Assembly (NCBI GenBank): GCA_035693025.1
Contig: DASSHI010000002.1
Span: 1 to 11,698 of the forward strand
From: VRUE01 sp035693025
GTDB lineage: Bacteria; Actinomycetota; Thermoleophilia; Solirubrobacterales; 70-9
Length of the DNA stretch: 11,698 nucleotides
Reading direction: 5' to 3'
Positions 1 to 6,784 of this stretch are shown piece by piece (the stretch's first letter is position 1; each line of letters opens with the position of its first letter). Below the pieces are notes generated by a model. That model was not told the DNA's origin, ran no database searches, and saw only the letters and a program-made list of their open reading frames with translations. Both the position numbers and the translations under genes were made by a program.

Positions 1-25
1 CAGGGGGTTTGCAGGAGTGACTATC

Positions 26-856
26 TCATTCCCGCAAAATGGGGGTGACAAAACTTGCTTGGACGGGTGCGTGGTCGGAGAGGCGCAGCGCGAGTGAGCC
101 CTGGGGGAGCTCTCGACGCTCCGCCGGCCAGACCTCGGTGGGTGCGGCCCTCTCCAGCCCTCTCGAGAGGAGATGGTCGATCGCCCGGGGGCCCGTTGGG
201 CCGCTGAGCCCGAAGCGCTCGCGCAGCTCTGAGAAGACCTCGGGGTCCTCGGCGGGGCGGAGGTTTAGGTCCCCGCCGAACAGCAGCGCTGACTCCCCGG
301 CCCACTCCACCGCCGTGCGGGCAGCCAGCAGTACGTCTTTGCCCGCGAGTGCGGGCACGTCGTTCGTCGCGTGCAGGTTGGCGATACACAGGCCACTGGA
401 GGTGCGGGTGAAGGCCATCGCGCGGCGCTCCGGCTTGCCTTCGTGGATCGCCATCTCCCGCCGCTCGACGATCTCGCCGAGCGGGCTGCCCCTGCGCACC
501 AGGGTCAGGTTCGACCCTCCCTCGCCGGAGGCGATCAGGTCGGGATTGAGCCGCGCGGCAGCGGTGCGCAGGGCACCGAGTGAGTTGCGCGAGGTCAGTA
601 CCTGGTGGGCGTGGGCCTCACATGCACGAGCCAGTGGCGCGGCGAAGCGCGGGGGGCACTCCTGGAGCAGGGCGACGTCCCACTCTGCGCTGCCGAGCAT
701 CTCGGCGAACTCGGCAGAGAGGTTTCGATTGACCTGGACGTGGTCGGCGTTGCGCTCGGTGATCCGCAGCAGGCGCGATCGCCATGTGAACAGCGCGGGG
801 TCGGGCGGGTAGTCGCGGCCGTGGAACAGGTTCCAGCCGATGGCGGTGAGCTGCAC
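26..856 (-). CDS. Endonuclease/exonuclease/phosphatase family protein
   Basis: A 276-residue member of the metal-dependent EEP superfamily (DNase I, exonuclease III, sphingomyelinase fold). All family motifs are visible in order: GWNLFHG near residue 7 (Asn9), LLQEC with metal-binding Glu66, NLHATND in place of the usual NTHL, GGDLN with Asp196 and Asn198, IDHLL at 226-230, and SDHAPV with Asp261-His262. The active site therefore looks complete. The substrate (DNA, phosphoinositide, lipid head group or other phosphodiester) cannot be told from sequence. I see no signal peptide, so it is probably cytoplasmic. The open frame runs further upstream, but that stretch overlaps argF and lacks family similarity. 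GTG at 856 sits just before the first conserved strand and 6 nt after a GATACT -10 box, which implies a leaderless mRNA. It is divergent from argF with an 18-bp gap. Family assignment is firm; function is open. Confidence 0.87.
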   Translation of the reverse strand: MQLTAIGWNLFHGRDYPPDPALFTWRSRLLRITERNADHVQVNRNLSAEFAEMLGSAEWDVALLQECPPRFAAPLARACEAHAHQVLTSRNSLGALRTAAARLNPDLIASGEGGSNLTLVRRGSPLGEIVERREMAIHEGKPERRAMAFTRTSSGLCIANLHATNDVPALAGKDVLLAARTAVEWAGESALLFGGDLNLRPAEDPEVFSELRERFGLSGPTGPRAIDHLLSRGLERAAPTEVWPAERRELPQGSLALRLSDHAPVQASFVTPILRE

Positions 857-874
857 CCGCTTAGTATCCGCGGC
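857..874. promoter_or_regulatory. Shared divergent promoter (overlapping -10 boxes)
   Basis: The 18 bp between two divergent start codons contain TTAGTATCC. Read on the plus strand this gives a -10 box TAGTAT (862-867), 7 nt before the argF TTG. Read on the minus strand it gives GATACT (868-863), 6 nt before the nuclease GTG. Both mRNAs would then be leaderless. No convincing -35 box or Shine-Dalgarno sequence is seen for either gene. Inferred from sequence only. Confidence 0.5.
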
Positions 875-1759
875 TTGAAGAGAGATTTCCTCACAGGCGA
901 AGAGATCGGCGCATTCGAGCTCGGCAAGCTGCTCGACCGCGCCCTCGCTCTTAAAGCGGGCAGGCGCGACGGCGTCGGAGCCGAGGCGCTGGCCGGACGC
1001 AGCATCGCCCTGGTTTTCGAGAAGCCCTCGACGCGGACTCGGATCTCCTTTGAGGTCGGCGTCGCCGAGCTCGGCGCGACGCCGGTCGTTCTGCGCGGCG
1101 ATGAGATGCAGGTCTCGCGAGGAGAGTCGATCGGGGACACGGCCCGGGTGCTCTCTCGCTACGTCGACGCGATCGTCATCCGCGCCGGCTCCCATGAGGC
1201 AGTGGCCGAGCTTGCCGCCGCGGCGGAGGTCCCGGTCGTCAACGGGCTAACCCCGCTCCATCACCCCTGCCAGGCGCTCGCCGACCTGCTCACTTTGCGT
1301 GAGCGCTTCGGAGAGCTGAGGGGCTTGCGCCTTGCCTACGTCGGCGACGGCAACAACGTCGCGCGATCGCTGGCGATCGCTGGGGAGCTCGCCGGGATGG
1401 AGGTCGTGGTCGCCGCGCCCCCCGGCTACCAGCTGGAGGAGGGCCACGCAGCGAAGCTGACCGATGACCCTCGCGCCGCCGCGACCGACGCCGACGCGCT
1501 CTACGCCGACGTCTGGGTGAGCATGGGAGACGAGGAGGAGGCCGATCGCCGCCGCGCCGACCTCGCGCCCTTCCGAATCGACGCCGACCTGCTCGCGGCC
1601 GCCAAGGATGGCGCGGTCGTCCTGCACTGCCTGCCGGCGCACCCGGGCGAGGAGATCACGGCCGAGGTCCTCTACGGGGAGCGCTCGGCGGTCTGGGACC
1701 AGGCCGAGAACCGGCTGCACGCCCAGAAGGCCCTGCTCGAGTTCCTGCTCGAGCCCTAG
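875..1759 (+). CDS. argF: Ornithine carbamoyltransferase
   Basis: Cytoplasmic enzyme of arginine synthesis that converts carbamoyl phosphate and ornithine to citrulline. The 294-residue protein has the carbamoyl-phosphate loop STRTR (52-56), the MQVSRGES segment that follows it, HPCQ (130-133), the ornithine-binding stretch WVSMGDE, and the catalytic HCLPAHPGEE (from 251). The SMG and HCLP motifs separate it from aspartate carbamoyltransferase. Length is slightly below the usual 300-330. The TTG at 875 is the only plausible start: the frame stays open upstream but overlaps the divergent nuclease gene, and no other ATG, GTG or TTG fits the family N-terminus. There is no Shine-Dalgarno, and a -10 box ends 7 nt upstream, so translation is probably leaderless. 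It heads an operon with lgt 9 bp downstream. No other arg genes or ARG-box are seen here. Confidence 0.95.
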   Translation: MKRDFLTGEEIGAFELGKLLDRALALKAGRRDGVGAEALAGRSIALVFEKPSTRTRISFEVGVAELGATPVVLRGDEMQVSRGESIGDTARVLSRYVDAIVIRAGSHEAVAELAAAAEVPVVNGLTPLHHPCQALADLLTLRERFGELRGLRLAYVGDGNNVARSLAIAGELAGMEVVVAAPPGYQLEEGHAAKLTDDPRAAATDADALYADVWVSMGDEEEADRRRADLAPFRIDADLLAAAKDGAVVLHCLPAHPGEEITAEVLYGERSAVWDQAENRLHAQKALLEFLLEP

Positions 1760-1768
1760 GTCTCTCCT

Positions 1769-2557
1769 GTGTATCCCCGCATCGAAATCGGCCCGCTGAC
1801 GCTGCAGACCTTCGGCCTGATGTTCGCCTTCGCCTTCCTCGCCGCCGGGGCGCTCGTGGCGAAGCGGCTGAAGGAGATCGGCAAGCCGGTCGACTGGGCC
1901 TATGAGATCGGCTTCGCGGCGCTGCTCGGGGGCGTCGTCGGCTCACGCGTCTACTTCGTCGTCCAGAACTACGACAGCGTCAAGGAAGACCTGCTCGGCA
2001 ACCTCTTCGGCGGCTCGGGGCTGGTCTGGTACGGCGGCGCGATCGGCGGCGCCCTCGCGGTCCTCGGCTGGGCCTGGTACCGGGGCTTCCTGCGGCTGGC
2101 GCTGCTGGACCTGGCGGCGCCCGCGCTCGCCCTGGGCTACGCGCTCGGCCGCATCGGCTGCCAGCTCTCCGGCGACGGCGACTACGGCAAGCCGTGGAAC
2201 GGGCCGTGGGCGATGTCCTACCCGAACGGCACCGTGCCCACCGATCGCACCGTCCACCCGACGCCGATCTACGAGACCCTGGCGATGGGCCTGGGGGCGT
2301 GGGTCCTCTGGCAGCTGCGCGACCGCTTCCGCACCGGCGTGCTCTTCGCCCTGTACCTGGTCTATGCCGGCGTCGAGCGTTTCCTGGTCGAGTTCATCCG
2401 CCGAAACGACCATGTCGCGCTGGGCCTTACCGCCGCTCAGCTGGAGAGCCTTGCAATGATGGTCCTCGGCATCGGCTGGATGTACGTGGTGCGGCAGCGG
2501 CACGGGAGCTTGTCCCGTGAGACCGCTGGTAACTTGGCACAAAATCTTTCGAGCTAA
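1769..2557 (+). CDS. lgt: Prolipoprotein diacylglyceryl transferase
   Basis: Integral membrane enzyme that transfers diacylglycerol from phosphatidylglycerol to the lipobox cysteine of prelipoproteins, the first step of lipoprotein maturation. The 262-residue product has about seven hydrophobic segments. It carries the Lgt signature region GRIGCQLSGDGDYG (127-140), with the conserved Arg at 128, then HPTPIYE (163-169), matching HPxxxYE of the family, and a late ERFLVEFIRR segment with the conserved Arg. Against E. coli Lgt, as I recall it, the essential Tyr26 is Phe (QTFGLM), His103 is absent (WYGGAIGG), and Asn146 is Cys. Many actinobacterial Lgt proteins also lack the His. GTG at 1769 follows the argF stop by 9 bp with only a weak Shine-Dalgarno (TAGG), so translation is probably coupled. 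Confidence 0.93.
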   Translation: MYPRIEIGPLTLQTFGLMFAFAFLAAGALVAKRLKEIGKPVDWAYEIGFAALLGGVVGSRVYFVVQNYDSVKEDLLGNLFGGSGLVWYGGAIGGALAVLGWAWYRGFLRLALLDLAAPALALGYALGRIGCQLSGDGDYGKPWNGPWAMSYPNGTVPTDRTVHPTPIYETLAMGLGAWVLWQLRDRFRTGVLFALYLVYAGVERFLVEFIRRNDHVALGLTAAQLESLAMMVLGIGWMYVVRQRHGSLSRETAGNLAQNLSS

Positions 2558-2560
2558 ACG

Positions 2561-2566
2561 AGGAGG
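2561..2566 (+). promoter_or_regulatory. Strong ribosome binding site of prmC
   Basis: AGGAGG lies 8 nt before the GTG at 2575. It is the only consensus Shine-Dalgarno in the operon and fixes the prmC start. It begins just after the lgt stop codon. Confidence 0.8.
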
Positions 2567-2574
2567 CGGACGGC

Positions 2575-3420
2575 GTGGAAGCAGTTGAGACCGGCAGCGG
2601 GGGAGGTTCGTCCGCCGCGACCGTCGCCGAGCTGCTCGACACCGCGACGGAGACGATCGCGGCGGCGGGCTGCGAGGAGCCGCGCAGCGACGCCGAAGCG
2701 CTGGTCGCCAACGCGCTCGGCATCGGGGTCGAGGAGCTCTCGCGCGACGGCGCGGGGGAGGCCTCGCCGGAGCTCCTCGCCGCGATCGAGGCCGCGGTCG
2801 CGCGGCGGGCCGGCCACGAGCCGCTCGCCTACGTGCTCGAACGCGCCCCCTTCCGCGGCCTGGAGATCCACGTCGACCCGCGCGTGCTCTGGCCGCGGCG
2901 CGAGACCGAGCTGCTGGTCGAGGTGGCGAGCGAGCTTCCCGAGGGCGCGCGCGTGCACGAGGTCGGCACCGGCTCGGGCGCGATCGCGCTGGCGCTGATG
3001 TCGGAGCGTCCCGACCTGCGCATCACCGCGTCGGACCTCTCGCCCGAAGCGGCGGAAGCGGCGCGGGAGAACGCCGAGCGGCTCGGGCTGGAGCTGGAGG
3101 TGACGGTCGCCGAGGGGCTGCCGGACGGGCTCGAGGGCGTCGACATGGTGATCGCCAACCTTCCCTACGTCACCGACGAGACGATCGACGAGCGCTCGCC
3201 TGAGATCAAGCGCGAGCCGCGGATCGCCGTCACCGGCGCCTGCGGGTCCGACGGGCTCGGAGTGATCCGCGGCCTGATCGGGGAAACGCCGAGCGGCTGG
3301 CGGCTGGCGATGGAGCACGACACGCACCACGGCCCGGCGATGCGGGAAATGCTGCGCGATGCGACTACGATGCGCGACTACATGGGGGATGAGCGGGTAA
3401 CCGTCGGCGTCGCGCCTTGA
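2575..3420 (+). CDS. prmC: Peptide chain release factor N5-glutamine methyltransferase
   Basis: SAM-dependent enzyme that methylates the GGQ glutamine of release factors RF1 and RF2. The 281-residue protein has the helical N-terminal RF-binding domain (to about residue 95), including GHEPLAYVLERAPFRGLEI. The linker motif VLWPRRETELLVE corresponds to the usual VLIPRPETE. The Rossmann domain shows motif I EVGTGSGAIALAL (around 130) and an acidic motif II (ITASDLS). The catalytic NPPY motif is NLPY here (195-198). The first Pro of that motif is normally conserved, so the change is worth noting, though I believe NLPY occurs in some relatives. The C-terminal end is short. The GTG start has an ideal AGGAGG. 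The stop codon overlaps the lysS Shine-Dalgarno (TGAGGA), which suggests translational coupling. Confidence 0.9.
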   Translation: MEAVETGSGGGSSAATVAELLDTATETIAAAGCEEPRSDAEALVANALGIGVEELSRDGAGEASPELLAAIEAAVARRAGHEPLAYVLERAPFRGLEIHVDPRVLWPRRETELLVEVASELPEGARVHEVGTGSGAIALALMSERPDLRITASDLSPEAAEAARENAERLGLELEVTVAEGLPDGLEGVDMVIANLPYVTDETIDERSPEIKREPRIAVTGACGSDGLGVIRGLIGETPSGWRLAMEHDTHHGPAMREMLRDATTMRDYMGDERVTVGVAP

Positions 3421-3430
3421 GGATCCGTCC

Positions 3431-4897
3431 TTGAGTGCAGAGGAGCGCCTGGCGAAGGTCGAGCGGCTGCGATCCGAAGGGATCGACCCGTTTCCGTTCT
3501 CGTTTCCTGACCGCAACAGCGTCGGCGAGATCCTCGCGGCGCACGACCCCGCCGAGCTGGGCGAGGGCGAGCACGGCGAGTTCGGCTACCGGATCGCCGG
3601 CCGGGTCACCGGGCAGCGCGGCCACGGCAAGACGACCTTCTTCGACGTCCGCGACCTGAGCGGCCAGATCCAGGCCTACGCGCGCGTCGACGCGCTCGGC
3701 CAGGAGGCCTTCGACCGGGTCGAAGACCTCGACATCGGCGACCTGGTCGGGGTCGAGGGCGACCTCTATGTGACGAAACGGGGGCAGCTGGCGATCGAGG
3801 TGCGCGAGTGCGTGCTGCTGGCCAAGGCGCTGCGCGACCCGCCCGACCTCTTCCACGGCATCTCCGACCCGGAGGTGCGCTACCGCCAGCGCGAGCTCGA
3901 CCTGATGGCGAACGAGCGCTCGCGGGAGATCTTCGCGCTGCGGGCCAAGGTCGTGAAGGCGATCCGCGATCACCTCGACGAACGCGGCTACGTCGAGCTG
4001 GAAACGCCGATCCTGCAGCGGATGACCGGCGGCGCCGCGGCGCGCCCGTTCAAAACGCACCACAACGCGCTCGACCGCCACCTCTACCTGCGGATCGCCA
4101 CCGAGCTGTATCTCAAGCGGGCGATCGTCGGCGGCTTCGAGAATGTCTACGAGCTGGGCAAGTTCTTCCGCAACGAGGGGATGTCGCCGCAGCACAACCC
4201 GGAGTTCACGATGCTCGAGTGGTTCGTCAGCGGGGTCGACTACCACGGCGTGATGGACGTCGCCGAGGGGATCGTCGCCGGCGTCGCCGAACGGGTGCTG
4301 GGGACGACCAAGGTCGAGCGCGACGGCGAGACGATCGACCTGGCGCCGCCCTGGCCGCGGCTGCGCCTGCGGGACCTGCTGAAGGAAGAGACCGGGGTCG
4401 ACATCACCAGGGCCAGCCGCGACGAGCTGGCCGAGATCGCCGGCGAGGACGCCGAGCCCGACGACGACTGGGCGGCGCTGGTCGACACGCTGCAGGGCAA
4501 GCTGATCGAGCCGAAGCTGATCCAGCCGACCTTCGTCATCGACCTGCCGCTGGCGATCTGGCCGCTGGTCAAGCCGGTGCCCGAGCACCCCGAGCTGCTG
4601 GCGGCGGCCTTCGACGGGATCGTCGCCGGGATGGAGATCACCGGCGGCGGCACCGACGTCAACGACCCGATCGAACAGCGCCGCCACTTCGTCGAACAGC
4701 GCGAACGGCAGGAGTCCGGCGCCGAGGAGACGCCGCACGAGCACGACGAGGAGTTCGTGCGGGCGCTCGAATACGGGATGTTGACGGCGAGCGGATCGGG
4801 CCTCGGCGTCGACCGCCTGATGATGATCCTCAGCGGCGCCAAGACGCTGCGCGACGTGATCCTCTTCCCGTCGATGCGCGAGGCGTCCGAGACCTGA
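3431..4897 (+). CDS. lysS: Lysyl-tRNA synthetase, class II
   Basis: Charges tRNA-Lys with lysine in the cytoplasm. The 488-residue protein has an N-terminal OB-fold anticodon-binding domain (about 50-140, with RIAGRVTGQRGHGKTTFFDV). A class II catalytic domain follows: motif 1 around GYVELETPILQ, the lysine-binding stretch ATELYLKRAIVGGFE, motif 2 FRNEGMSPQHNPEFTMLEW (about 246-264), and motif 3 GLGVDRLMMILSGAKTLRDV (from about 457). Length is close to the usual 490-510. The first codon is TTG at 3431, 7 nt after GAGGA, which is formed by the prmC stop. The N-terminus (SAEERLAKVERLRSEGIDPFP) fits the family start. It is the last gene of the operon and is followed by the inverted-repeat element at 4905. 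Confidence 0.96.
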   Translation: MSAEERLAKVERLRSEGIDPFPFSFPDRNSVGEILAAHDPAELGEGEHGEFGYRIAGRVTGQRGHGKTTFFDVRDLSGQIQAYARVDALGQEAFDRVEDLDIGDLVGVEGDLYVTKRGQLAIEVRECVLLAKALRDPPDLFHGISDPEVRYRQRELDLMANERSREIFALRAKVVKAIRDHLDERGYVELETPILQRMTGGAAARPFKTHHNALDRHLYLRIATELYLKRAIVGGFENVYELGKFFRNEGMSPQHNPEFTMLEWFVSGVDYHGVMDVAEGIVAGVAERVLGTTKVERDGETIDLAPPWPRLRLRDLLKEETGVDITRASRDELAEIAGEDAEPDDDWAALVDTLQGKLIEPKLIQPTFVIDLPLAIWPLVKPVPEHPELLAAAFDGIVAGMEITGGGTDVNDPIEQRRHFVEQRERQESGAEETPHEHDEEFVRALEYGMLTASGSGLGVDRLMMILSGAKTLRDVILFPSMREASET

Positions 4898-4904
4898 CCG
4901 GATG

Positions 4905-5015
4905 GGGCCATCCCGGCAGGGGTTCCACTTAACTTTTTCGATGGTTTGGGTTCGGCTGACGCCCGCTGCGCTCAACGAAAAAGTACAAGACGTTTCACCC
5001 CTACCGGGATGGCCC
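4905..5015. repeat. Inverted-repeat element, possible bidirectional terminator
   Basis: An outer arm GGCCATCCCGGCAGGGGT (4906-4923) pairs with ACCCCTACCGGGATGGCC (4997-5014) with one mismatch, and one more G-C pair extends it at 4905/5015. An inner arm ACTTTTTCG (4932-4940) pairs perfectly with CGAAAAAGT (4976-4984). The arm interiors and the 35-nt centre are unlike each other. On each strand a GC-rich arm is followed by a T5 run some 15-20 nt on, which could end transcription from convergent lysS and the transporter gene. The T run is farther from the stem than in a standard intrinsic terminator. The right arm encodes the last four residues and the stop codon of the transporter. A MITE-like repeat is an alternative; copies elsewhere in the genome would decide. 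Confidence 0.6.
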
Positions 5016-5945
5016 GTTCGCGTGCCGGTCGATTTGGACTAGCTGCTTGGGTTCGTGCTCGACTTGGAGGGTGGTGTGGTGGATCCCGAATTGACGCTCG
5101 ATCAGCTCGGCGAGCTCGAGCCGGGCGAGGTGCCAGTCGGCGTCGGCTTCGACCGTGACGTGGGCCGAGAGCGCCGGGAACTCGGAGGTGACCTCCCAGA
5201 CGTGCAGGTCGTGGACCTCGACCACGCCGGGCTGTGCGGCCATCAGGCGGCCGATCCGCTCGGGGTCCAGCTCCTTCGGCGCCGCCTCGAGGAAGATCCG
5301 GCCGGAGTCGCGCAGCAGGCCGATCGCAGAGCGCAGCATCAGGGCGGCGACCAGCAGCGAGGCGATCGCGTCGGCGCGGTCGAAGCCGGTGAGGAGGATC
5401 ACCGCGGCGGCGATCGCCGTGCCGACGAAGGCGTAGAGGTCGGTCAGCAGGTGCTGGAAGCTGCCCTCGACGTTGAGGCTCTGGCGGTTGGCGCGGGCGA
5501 GGGTCGCGGTGGCGGCGACGTTGACGGCGATGCCGGCTAGGGCGACGACGAGGATCAGGCCCCCGTCGACCGCCGGTGGGTCGAAGAGCCGCCGCACGGC
5601 CTCGATCGCGATGATCGCGGCGAGGACGAGCAGGGTGATCCCGTTGCCCTGGGCGGAGAGGATCTCGGCGCGTTTGAGGCCGAAGGTCATCTGCCCCTCG
5701 GCGGGCCGCTTGGCGAGCTCGATCGCGACGAGCGAGAAGCCGATCGCGGCGGCGTCGGTGAGCATGTGGGCGGCGTCGGAGAGCAGCGCCAGCGAGTTGG
5801 CGACGATCCCGGTCACCACCTCGGCCGCCATGAAGGCGAGGATCAGGGCAAGGGCGACGGTCAGCTTGCCGCGGTCGGCGTCGGCGGCCGCGCCGTGCGC
5901 GTGGCCGGCGTGGGAGTGGCCGGCGTGGGAGTGGGAGTGACTCAT
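5001..5945 (-). CDS. Cation diffusion facilitator, CzcD/ZitB-like
   Basis: A 314-residue metal/proton antiporter of the inner membrane, most likely exporting Zn2+ and possibly other divalent ions. Residues 3-17 form a His-rich cytoplasmic tail (HSHSHAGHSHAGHAHG). Six membrane segments follow. TM2 carries SDAAHMLTD (Asp57, His60/Asp64) and TM5 carries HLLTD (His165/Asp169), the zinc-site residues of the family. The C-terminal cytoplasmic domain has VHDLHVWEVTSEFPALSAHV, typical of the metal-sensing CDF tail. The ATG at 5945 has GGAGGG 3-4 nt upstream; the longer open frame before it overlaps the SDR gene. It lies 32 bp downstream of the SDR gene on the same strand. The last codons and TAG lie within the inverted-repeat arm, so the repeat supplies its C-terminus (GPSR-stop). 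No metal-regulator gene or operator is seen nearby. Confidence 0.92.
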   Translation of the reverse strand: MSHSHSHAGHSHAGHAHGAAADADRGKLTVALALILAFMAAEVVTGIVANSLALLSDAAHMLTDAAAIGFSLVAIELAKRPAEGQMTFGLKRAEILSAQGNGITLLVLAAIIAIEAVRRLFDPPAVDGGLILVVALAGIAVNVAATATLARANRQSLNVEGSFQHLLTDLYAFVGTAIAAAVILLTGFDRADAIASLLVAALMLRSAIGLLRDSGRIFLEAAPKELDPERIGRLMAAQPGVVEVHDLHVWEVTSEFPALSAHVTVEADADWHLARLELAELIERQFGIHHTTLQVEHEPKQLVQIDRHANGPSR

Positions 5946-5977
5946 CGTCCCTCCATCGTTAGCACCTGGCGCGGGCC

Positions 5978-6733
5978 TCAGAAGGCCGAGTGGAGCGCGC
6001 CGCCGTCGATCGGGATCACCGCGCCGGTGATGTAGGCGGCGCGCTCGGAGCAGAGGAAGGCGACGAGGTCGCCGTACTCCTCGGGGCGGCCGAGGCGTTG
6101 GCCCGGGACGCGCTCGCGGGCGGCGGCTTCGGCGGGCTCCAGCGAGCCGCTGGGGTCGGCGAGGCGGTCGGTGGCGAAGGTGCCGGTGGCGACCGTGTTG
6201 ACCGTGATCCCGTCGGCGGCGACGTCGCGGGCGAGCGTCTTGAGGAAGCCGACTGCGGCCATGCGGTGGGAGTTGGAGAGGTTGAGCCCGGGGATCGGCT
6301 CGCGGGTGGAGGTGGAGCCGACGTTGACGATCCGCCCCCAGCCGCGCTCGCGCATGCCGGGCACGACGGCGGCGGAGAGGACGCGAGGGGCGAGGACGAG
6401 CGCCCGGTAGGCGCGCTCCCACTCGTCGAGCTCCTGGTCGAGCGTGCCGCCGAGCGGCGGCCCGCCGGTGTTGGCGACGAGGACGTCGACGGGGCCGAGC
6501 TTGGCCTCGACCTCGCCCGGCAGGTCGGCGAGCCGCGGGAGGTCGGTGGCGTCGGCGACGAAGCCCGTGGCGCCCCCGCCGATCTCGGCCGCCGCCGCGT
6601 CGATCGCCTCCTGCGAACGGCTGGCCAGCGCGACCTTGGCGCCTTCACGTGCCAGCGCCGCGGCGATCGCCTTGCCGAGCCCACGGCTGGCGCCCATCAC
6701 CAGCGCGACCCGCCCCTCGAGCCCTAGGTCCAT
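5978..6733 (-). CDS. SDR family oxidoreductase with atypical active site
   Basis: A 251-residue short-chain dehydrogenase/reductase-fold protein resembling the FabG-like subgroup. The nucleotide-binding GASRGLG (14-20), Asp61, NTGG (88-91, usual NNAG/NAG), the VNVGSTST strand with Ser140 and Ser142, and the C-terminal AAYITGAVIPIDGG are all present. The YxxxK catalytic pair is missing. Aligning on the following helix, LSNSHRMAAVGFLKTLA places Ser153 and Arg157 where Tyr and Lys should be. A subgroup of BKR-like SDRs has a similar SNxxR pattern, so this is probably an old family trait rather than a fresh mutation. Substrate is unknown. ATG at 6733 is preferred because the family N-terminus starts there; TTG at 6745 would add four residues. 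Neither has a strong Shine-Dalgarno. It probably shares a transcript with the downstream CDF transporter gene. Confidence 0.88.
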   Translation of the reverse strand: MDLGLEGRVALVMGASRGLGKAIAAALAREGAKVALASRSQEAIDAAAAEIGGGATGFVADATDLPRLADLPGEVEAKLGPVDVLVANTGGPPLGGTLDQELDEWERAYRALVLAPRVLSAAVVPGMRERGWGRIVNVGSTSTREPIPGLNLSNSHRMAAVGFLKTLARDVAADGITVNTVATGTFATDRLADPSGSLEPAEAAARERVPGQRLGRPEEYGDLVAFLCSERAAYITGAVIPIDGGALHSAF

Positions 6734-6766
6734 GCCCGCCAGCAATGCTCGAAGCGCTTCACGCCG

Positions 6767-6775
6767 GTAAAGTAT
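6767..6775. promoter_or_regulatory. Possible -10 region for the tRNA and the SDR gene
   Basis: GTAAAGTAT lies about 10 nt before the mature tRNA 5' end. Its complement gives GATACTTTA about 35 nt before the SDR start. Both directions could use it, much like the argF intergenic region. A -35 match is weak on both strands, so this is a tentative call. Confidence 0.35.
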
Positions 6776-6784
6776 CGCCGCAGG

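Noticed and set aside
605..874. Upstream extension of the argF frame to 605
   Set aside because: It lies over the divergent nuclease gene and has no carbamoyltransferase similarity; family N-termini begin near KRDFL.
857..1195. N-terminal extension of the minus-strand nuclease frame beyond 856
   Set aside because: It overlaps argF, whose motifs are certain, and carries no EEP-family features.
5946..6422. Upstream extension of the CDF transporter frame
   Set aside because: Arg/Pro-rich shadow of the SDR gene; the His-rich start with GGAGGG at 5945 is clearly the real beginning.
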